A stretch of 64,000 bases of DNA from Amaranthus tricolor (taxonomy: Eukaryota > Streptophyta > Magnoliopsida > Caryophyllales > Amaranthaceae), in the NCBI RefSeq assembly GCF_026212465.1, contig NC_080058.1, forward strand, positions 20,039,333-20,103,332, written 5' to 3'. Shown here piece by piece: positions 57,646 to 64,000 of this stretch (the first letter of the stretch is position 1; every line of letters starts with the position of its first letter). The notes under the pieces were generated by a model that saw only the letters and a list, made by a program, of their open reading frames with translations, was not told where the DNA came from and did not search any database. Position numbers and translations under genes: made by a program.

Positions 57646-59232
57646 CTACTCTCTGCACTCAATAGTGGCCTTATACCTTCCCAGCCAATCCATCCCCAAA
57701 ATTACTTCTAAACCTTCCATATCTAACACATACAAGTCGCTAGGAAAGACAACCTTTCCTATCCTTAAGGGTACATCCCTATACAGTTTTTCACAACTGT
57801 ACAATTTTCCCGATGGTACGGCCATCGTATAAGAAACTTTTTCAAAGGTTCCCAAATTCAATTTGTTTACTTTACTCTTTGCAAGAAATGAACATGTAGC
57901 TCCCGAATCAAATAATACATTCACAGCTATAGAATGAATGGCGAACGTACCTGTAACCACATCTGTCGCCTGGTCAGCTTCTCTTGCACTGACCGCAGAT
58001 ACCCTTCCACTCGCCGGCTGTACATTATTTCCTCCCACTTGATTCCCCCCGCGCTGCATTTCTGACCCTTCAACTCGGTTTACATCTACACGGCCTTGTC
58101 CTCCATAAAAAGGTCGCTGGAATCTCTGACCAGCATTACCACGATTTCCATTCTCGTACTGTTGGCTGGCTTGTCTACCGGCGTTGTTTAAATTTTGTTG
58201 CCGGTGTTGTCCACTCGGATGTTGGCTTCTACCCCCTTTCTTTATGTAGCACTCAAACTCTCTATGCCCCCTTTTGTGGCAAAAGTTACATTCGATCAAA
58301 TTCCCTTCACAATCTTTTCCCGGATGATTTCTCTTGCACCTTCTACAGAAATACTTCCTTTCATTGCCGTCTCGGTCCAGTAATGGCCTTGCAGGCTTCG
58401 CGTCGTTCCTAATCCCTGAATTCGAATTAGACCCGCCTCCCTGAAAATTTCCGAAATTTCTTGCTTTCTTCTGATAAAAGCCCGACATGTTCTCCAATAC
58501 CTGGCCAGAAATTTCTTTCCTCTTCTCAGGGATATTACCCTTCTCCTTTTCCTTCTTCTTCCTCAAAATGTTCCCTATTTGTGACGCTCTCTTATACATC
58601 TGTTCCATTGTGTTATATCGATCACTTTCAATATGTTTTTGAATGTCGAAAGATAAACCTAGCTCAAAGCGTTGCATCTTTTTCTCCTCCGTGGGTACGT
58701 CATCAGGACAATACTTGAGGTACTCCATAAATTTGTGGTAATATTCATCAACAGTCATACTACCCATCTCTAATCGCGCAAACTCGTTCGATTTATCTTT
58801 CCTTACATGCAGCGGATAAAATTTCTCTCGCATGGCCCTTTTGAACAAATCCCAACCAAAATCCCCCTCAGTCTGCTCTAACAACCCCGATCCACTGTTT
58901 GCCCACCAGTAGTCGGCTTCTCCAACCAAATAGAAGGCATCTTGATTGACTTTCAGTTCTTCTGGGCATTCTACTACATCGAAAAGTTTGTCAAATTCTC
59001 TTAACCAAAGTTCCAGTTCTGACGGTTCACCCTTACCTTCGAAAGTCGAGGGTTTGCTCTGGCTAATCCGTTTGCTCATTTCAGAGGCTAATTCCGACAC
59101 AGACTTCTCTCGGGGTGCGCTTGCATTTGATAACGCTTCCACCAGATTTCTTAGCGTTCGGTTAGCACCATATCTAGACAGTCTCTTCCTAGAAATTGGA
59201 GGCATCTTCTGCAAGCGAAAGAAAGGTACCAA
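57646..59232 (-). CDS. Chromovirus gag-protease ORF (528 aa)
   Basis: Gag shows LWLREFDKLFDVVECPEELK and VDEYYHKFMEYLKYCPDD. A first zinc-type cluster (YFCRRCKRNHPGKDC) and a CCHC knuckle (CNFCHKRGHREFEC) follow. The Gly/Asn/Gln-rich linker leads to retropepsin with an intact active site, VLFDSGATCSF, and ILGMDWLGRYKATIE. The frame then ends in TAG at 57,646, where the polyprotein normally continues, so gag-PR is separated from RT. It starts at ATG 59232, with a possible downstream start MPPISRKRLSRYG. Confidence 0.88.
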   Translation of the reverse strand: MVPFFRLQKMPPISRKRLSRYGANRTLRNLVEALSNASAPREKSVSELASEMSKRISQSKPSTFEGKGEPSELELWLREFDKLFDVVECPEELKVNQDAFYLVGEADYWWANSGSGLLEQTEGDFGWDLFKRAMREKFYPLHVRKDKSNEFARLEMGSMTVDEYYHKFMEYLKYCPDDVPTEEKKMQRFELGLSFDIQKHIESDRYNTMEQMYKRASQIGNILRKKKEKEKGNIPEKRKEISGQVLENMSGFYQKKARNFGNFQGGGSNSNSGIRNDAKPARPLLDRDGNERKYFCRRCKRNHPGKDCEGNLIECNFCHKRGHREFECYIKKGGRSQHPSGQHRQQNLNNAGRQASQQYENGNRGNAGQRFQRPFYGGQGRVDVNRVEGSEMQRGGNQVGGNNVQPASGRVSAVSAREADQATDVVTGTFAIHSIAVNVLFDSGATCSFLAKSKVNKLNLGTFEKVSYTMAVPSGKLYSCEKLYRDVPLRIGKVVFPSDLYVLDMEGLEVILGMDWLGRYKATIECRE

Positions 59233-59589
59233 TCAAAAGAATGTCCTAAGATTCGTAAACTTTGGAGAAAGAACAAGGTTTTGCTGGATAAACCTAACAG
59301 TCATTTACTTGTTTGTTTATATCTATAAATATATATATATAAGTATTATTATTATCATTATTATTAATTTTTTTTTTCAAGTTGAATACTTAAAAAGGAA
59401 ATTATGTATGTAATGCATAAACTTACAACACCAAAAGAAACAGCAAACACACTTCAATATTTTATAGATATCTTTTGATACACCAAAATTGCCTCAAGCA
59501 AGAGTTTACATTATTACTTTATTATTTATTTGTTTAAAAGATACAACTTAAAAATAACTCAAAGAAGGTCGCGAAAACAAAAAGAACAT

Positions 59590-60210
59590 TTAGCGCCAAG
59601 CATCCCAAGCGTCAGCACCCTCATCGTAACTTTCTATATCGAAGTCCTCATCATCCCCGTCTTCTCCAGAATCAGAGCTGGAATTCGAATACGATTCTTC
59701 CGATTCACTACCACTATCTCTGGGGCTGCTTAATCGTGAATCCTCCACCTCCTCTTCAGGATCTTCCTCATCTGACCACCCCCTATCAAACCCAACCTCA
59801 AAGCCATATAAGTCGTAATGCGATCCCCAGTTCTCTCTCTCATCATCGCTGGAAATCTCTATATAAGTAGGCGGTTCCCGATTAGGCTCCCACATTACAA
59901 TATCACTCTCCGACTGAGCCTCGGTTTCCACCAGTGGGGAATCAGGCAGGATCCGCTCCCTTGACGGTTCCTTGGTCGCATCGGTGCCGACCGATATTGG
60001 AGGTTCGTTCTTCTCAGGTTCTACACTTCTCCTAAATTCAGACAAACGGTGTAATCTATTTAGGTCCAATTCTAAATCGTAACATACCCTATCGGCTTTT
60101 GCCTTAACCATAAGCATCCTTTCCCTATAATCTCTAATACTTTCACCACTCCTTATTTTCCATATCTCTGCGTTGGAGACTTCTCTCCAGGCAGTCTCTG
60201 GGTCAAACAT
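59590..60210 (-). CDS. Acidic 206-aa ORF upstream of gag
   Basis: This intact frame lies between the primer binding site and gag on the same strand. The N-terminal half is mixed and partly basic (ESIRDYRERMLMVKAKADR). The C-terminal half is extremely acidic and Ser-rich (WSDEEDPEEEVEDS, SSSDSGEDGDDEDFDIESYD) and ends DAWDAWR. No domain is recognised. It is not a normal chromovirus gene, being neither gag nor pol. Possibilities are an extra ORF of this lineage or a captured host fragment. The intact frame contrasts with the broken pol. Confidence 0.6.
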   Translation of the reverse strand: MFDPETAWREVSNAEIWKIRSGESIRDYRERMLMVKAKADRVCYDLELDLNRLHRLSEFRRSVEPEKNEPPISVGTDATKEPSRERILPDSPLVETEAQSESDIVMWEPNREPPTYIEISSDDERENWGSHYDLYGFEVGFDRGWSDEEDPEEEVEDSRLSSPRDSGSESEESYSNSSSDSGEDGDDEDFDIESYDEGADAWDAWR

Positions 60211-60467
60211 GGGTACCTCCCTCGCTTCACTGGGGTGTGTGAGTCCATAGGGGTTTTTCCCTTATTCATATTCCTGAACATATACACATAACGAAAAAGA
60301 TTCAAGTAAGAAAATTGATAACTGAGAACACCTAATCACTATAAAGGGTCCCAAAACCAGCTACATCACAACAATCACATTCAAAGTTTTTTTTTTTTTT
60401 TTTTTTCCGACCATTCCCCAACTCTCATTCCTAAGGTCTGATATTCCTTTAGCACCTAAGGAACGTT

Positions 60468-60480
60468 GGCTCTGATACCA
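60468..60480 (-). other. tRNA-iMet primer binding site
   Basis: On the minus strand TGGTATCAGAGCC lies two bases inside the 5' LTR end. It is complementary to the 3' end of initiator tRNA-Met, as in most plant chromoviruses. Confidence 0.9.
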
Positions 60481-61611
60481 ATTGTAACGGCCCGGTTTAA
60501 GTGACCCGGAAAGTCATGTGAAAACATGATTCCGGTTCACAAACGGACACAAGAAAATTCATTTTCCACTCGGATCGTCAACGTTCCAACGGTAAAGGAA
60601 TATGGTCAACGCAGGAAACAACGCCAAACAAAATAAAACAAGTCAGCGGAAGTCTTTACATACAACTCGAGAGCCTACCGGCCTCTAGACTAGCTAAAAA
60701 GTTGTACGAGGTAAAAAGAAAAACGTCTTAAACTTTCGTTACATAAACTGAGTTATTTCGACTCATAAACTTATTACAAAGTATGTCTTAGACTTGATGG
60801 TTACGGGTTCTAAGCTGAGTCCTCACTCCAGCCCCCACCTGCAATCAACCTACTGCACGTCGTATGACAACACGTAGCAGGTTCCAAAGAACGACCAATA
60901 CACGTCAGAGACTTCATACATATATCAAACAGGTTGAATACAAGCATTGTGTTTACCCTAGCATGCAAAGGCTCTAATACATATTCTTTATTCAATATTT
61001 CCAATCTTGAAACGTTGCCCGTCCTGTTCGGGTCGTCCAAGTATAATTTCAAATATTTTTTTGGTGGAATACACTTGGGAGATCTAATCCCAAGGCAACC
61101 ACCGACCTAAGACGTTGCCCGTCCTGTTGGGGTCGCCAAAGGCTAAAGTATGCATATCCCCATGGTGACCGTAATGATCCAAAACTGCCATGGGAACAAT
61201 AATTTATAATATTCCAAACCATTTGTTAACCCTCTTTGGGTAACATAACCAAACGTCAATCCCTTAGGGTGACTAACACATAAATTCTCCGTTTCACTTA
61301 ATTATTTCATATTATTTGAGGTGTCTAATCCTTATGTGATTTACAAAGCCTCGATTAGAAATAAAACAGCATTACTTGCACAACCATATAAACAGTATGG
61401 TCTAAGCGTGTACCTTTGAACGCTGCAACACACGTTGTTCAAGCACAATAAGAATTTCGCCCTCTTATGAAACGAGGTCCTAAATAACACACACACACAC
61501 AAAACGATCACGTATTAGATCGTGTTTAAACATTTAATCCACTCAATACCGTTAAGATATCACTAAGACTTGATAATATCAAATGTTTTCATCCAACTCC
61601 CAATAGTTCCA

Positions 61612-61890
61612 AATTTTACATTCTGACCCGAAACTTTTATGGCCATTTCGGACAGTTTAGAAAATTCAAATTAAAAATCCGACTTCACCGCTGCGTCCGG
61701 AACGCATCAATTACCTTGGGTACCAAATTTCATAATTTCTAGCATCCAATTACTATTTTTTAATTATTTTAAGCGTTTTAACGAGTTTTAAAACGCATCG
61801 GTTAAATAAAACAACAACGAAACACACCCAACACTCGGATCGGGGTGCCACTACCGAGGCAGCAGCTGCTGTCCGAAATTCCTTTGACTT
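61612..61890. repeat. Block present only in the 5' LTR
   Basis: It is GC-richer than its flanks (CTGCGTCCGGAACGCATC, CACTCGGATCGGGGTGCCAC, GAGGCAGCAGCTGCTGTCCG). In the 3' LTR the same position reads CAAATGTTTTAATCCACTGA, a near copy of nearby sequence. That favours a deletion with filler in the 3' LTR over an insertion here, because no TSD or TIR is seen. Confidence 0.6.
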
Positions 61891-62326
61891 TAATTATTTT
61901 TATTTTATTTTATTTTTTTATTATTTAAATTATTTAATCCATTTTAAATCTCATAACCAAGATACACCTAACCGAAACTGAATTTACATTCTACTAAAAT
62001 AAAACAAACAAGACCAATTCTCCTATCACACAACCACTTGATATTTCCACACATCTAACAATACACAAAATCCCATCATCAATCTAAACCATCATCAAAA
62101 CATAAGGCTAACAACATAAGACATACTCATCCACAAGATCCTTCAAGAGCACTTAAAATTTCGTAAACCATGATAATTAAATTAATTACTTGATTCTCTT
62201 ATCAAATTAAAATTTTATAGAGAACCATAAACCATTATTTTTTTTTTGAATCAAAACATATATATATATATAAGGACAATCCTTTAAACAAATCAAATTT
62301 TGTTAAAGGATTTATAAACTCATGGA

Positions 62327-63634
62327 TAGGGATACAGGCGGGGCGGGTCTAATAGGAGACCCGCCCCATCCCCACCCCATCGGGGCGGGGATGGGTCCCG
62401 GTTTGATGGGTCATGGGGCGGGTACGGGTATAAAATTCATACCCACCGCGGGGATGGGGATGGGGATGGGTTTTAGGTGCTACCCGCCCCATCCCCGCCC
62501 CGCCCCGCCTCACGAAATGTACAAATTTTGAGAATTGGAATACCCTAAATTATTTTTCAAATTTCTGAAAACCTTGAATTATTTTCAAATTTTTTGAAAA
62601 ACTTTAAAAACCCCGGTTTATATTTCTTTTAAAAAAAAAGTTTCAAAACCCTAAATACTTTGGGCCTTTGAAACCATCCATAGGATAATTTGCTTCACTG
62701 CTTCAAAACCCTAAATTATTTCTTTCAAAACCTTGAATGCTGGCCGTCATTTGCTTGAATTGCTTCACTGCTTCATTTGCTTCACAGCCTTCACTGCTGC
62801 CGTCACTTCACTGCTGCACTCCCATCTTCTTCTTCTTCTTGAAACACTCCCATCTTCTTCAATCTTGCTGCATATCGTCATCATCTTCAATCGTCTCTGT
62901 CTTTTCTCCAGTCATTGGGTAAGTTTCTTATTTTCTTCAATCGTCATCTTCTTCAATCGTCTCTATCTTTCCTGATCTGCATATCGAATATAATTTTATT
63001 AGATGATGTATATGCTGCTTGCTTTTCACTTCTGCTCGTTTCTGGTATAAAACATGGGTTTTGATTGGTTTATAAAGTAGCAATTTTGTGATTTTGTGCT
63101 TTTGTGATTTTGTGATTTTGTGATTATTTTATAACTCAAATTCTACATTTTATGGTAATTTTCATTTCTTTTATTTACCTAAAAAATGTCGATCAAATAA
63201 CTATACAAACATACAATTTCAAGAAAATATAGAATTCAATATTCAAGAATAACAAAGCAATATGATCTACATCTTGTTGACATTTACATTCAGATTGTTA
63301 GGAAGAAAATATGAGTTTTGAGAATTGATGAAGAAAGAAAGGGGAAAAGAGAAAATGTGGAAAAAAATAATTGAAAATAAATATGTGACACAGATGGGTA
63401 TTAAGCGGGGATTTGACGGGTGGTGGGGCGGGTAAAATGGGTATTAGACGGGGATGGATACCCAGATGGGGATGGGGATGGGGATGGTATTAGGTACAAA
63501 CCCATCGAGGCGGGGACGGGGAAAAAAATTATACCCGCCGCGGGGATGGGGTTGGGGATGGGGATTGATTTACCAGATGGGGATGGGGATGGTAACGTCA
63601 ATACCCGCCCCGCCCCGCCCCGTTTGCATCCCTA
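62327..63634. mobile_element. hAT-type non-autonomous element in the 5' LTR (1.3 kb)
   Basis: The ends are TAGGGATACAGGCGGGGCGG (left) and, reversed, TAGGGATGCAAACGGGGCGG (right). Flanking 8-mers CTCATGGA (62319-62326) and CTCATAGA (63635-63642) differ by one base. The 3' LTR retains the empty site. Both subterminal zones are arrays of GGGGATGGGGATGGG and CCCGCCCC words. The interior (62,540-63,400) is CTT-rich then AT-rich and encodes nothing recognisable. Confidence 0.85.
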
Positions 63635-64000
63635 CTCATAGATACCTACGTTACTTAATCCATACACTTAAAATTTCTTCTAACAAACTAAAATCTTGCT
63701 AGAGAAATATAAATCGTAAAATAAATTCATTTTAACCTTTGAATAGACTTTATTCTTATAACAAATTTAAACTTTGTTAAAGAATGTAAATCAAGGAAAA
63801 TTTTATATAATAGAAATAGGATTTAATCCTTTTAACAAACCAATTTTATCAAATGATTATTAAAGAAAACTTATATAAAATACTCAATCCTCCTAATAAG
63901 TCATAGGATATCATCATAAAAAAAAAGAAGATTATGTAATCCCATACTAAAATTTCTTATAAATAAAATTTATAATTAACAACCCAACTTACTTACCCTT

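Larger units (their letters stand above)
60483..64000 (-). repeat. Chromovirus 5' LTR (continues beyond window)
   Basis: It matches the 3' LTR from 51,774 onward at about 97-98% by eye, with mostly C/T and G/A differences. It contains a ~280-bp block (61,612-61,890) missing from the 3' LTR, and a 1.3-kb hAT-type insertion (62,327-63,634). At 64,000 it has reached the equivalent of about 53,899 in the 3' LTR, so roughly 490 bp remain outside. Confidence 0.9.

Noticed and set aside
62322..63702. Gly/Asp/Met-rich ORFs
   Set aside because: GGGGATGGG subterminal arrays of a hAT-type element; no protein family resemblance.

Overview
This is a nuclear plant genome window. It is AT-rich, has short spliced exons, and is packed with nested transposable elements of plant-type families: MULE with OTU and plant-mobile-domain genes, hAT with BED or MYM/TTF fingers, Ty1/copia, a Ty3 chromovirus with a tRNA-iMet primer site, and Stowaway MITEs. 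It is best read as an angiosperm, probably a eudicot. A Caryophyllales source is only a guess from the look of the MITEs. No prokaryotic or organellar genes were seen.

Only one convincing host gene is present. It is a purple-acid-phosphatase-like metallophosphatase of the PAP28/29 class on the minus strand, with four exons (33,416-33,047; 32,425-32,004; 13,748-13,304; 13,222-13,182). Splicing keeps the frame and gives about 425 aa. Intron 2 is about 18.3 kb and has filled with a 0.97-kb hAT derivative, a defective hAT of the MYM/TTF type, tandem copia remnants, a degraded 6.9-kb copia element (itself inside a MITE), and three MITEs end to end. A MULE end lies about 110 bp upstream of the start codon, just beyond a G-box.

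Region by region: 1-1,850 is a truncated second copy of the MULE transposase-OTU gene, about 99% identical to the copy at 42-44 kb. 4,836-8,627 is a structurally complete hAT element with an apparently intact 806-aa transposase, a 15-bp TIR and a perfect 8-bp TSD. 8,924-11,050 is a 2.1-kb Stowaway-ended element with an unrecognised ORF. 13.2-33.4 kb is the phosphatase gene with its loaded intron. 33.5-47.5 kb holds MULE ends, a 3.3-kb solo LTR inside a ~140-bp tandem array, and the main MULE (40,884-47,521). That MULE encodes a FAR1/MULE transposase fused to an OTU protease on the plus strand and, converging on it, a plant mobile domain (PMD) gene on the minus strand. 48,027-48,572 is a small hAT MITE. 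49,148-51,773 is the 3' half of a second copia element, interrupted by a Ty3/gypsy chromovirus (51,774 to beyond the window). The chromovirus has LTRs over 2.6 kb, and its 5' LTR carries another hAT-type insertion (62,327-63,634).

The most interesting points are: (1) the MULE that fuses transposase to a deubiquitinase-type OTU domain and carries an antisense PMD gene; (2) GC-rich, near-perfect ~90-bp palindromes inside that MULE; and (3) an exact 9-bp target-site duplication shared in inverted orientation between 40.88 kb and 33.52 kb, with an uninterrupted copy of the same site at 35.86 kb, which together suggest a MULE-end-mediated inversion next to the phosphatase promoter. All calls were made by reading the sequence; no database search was run.
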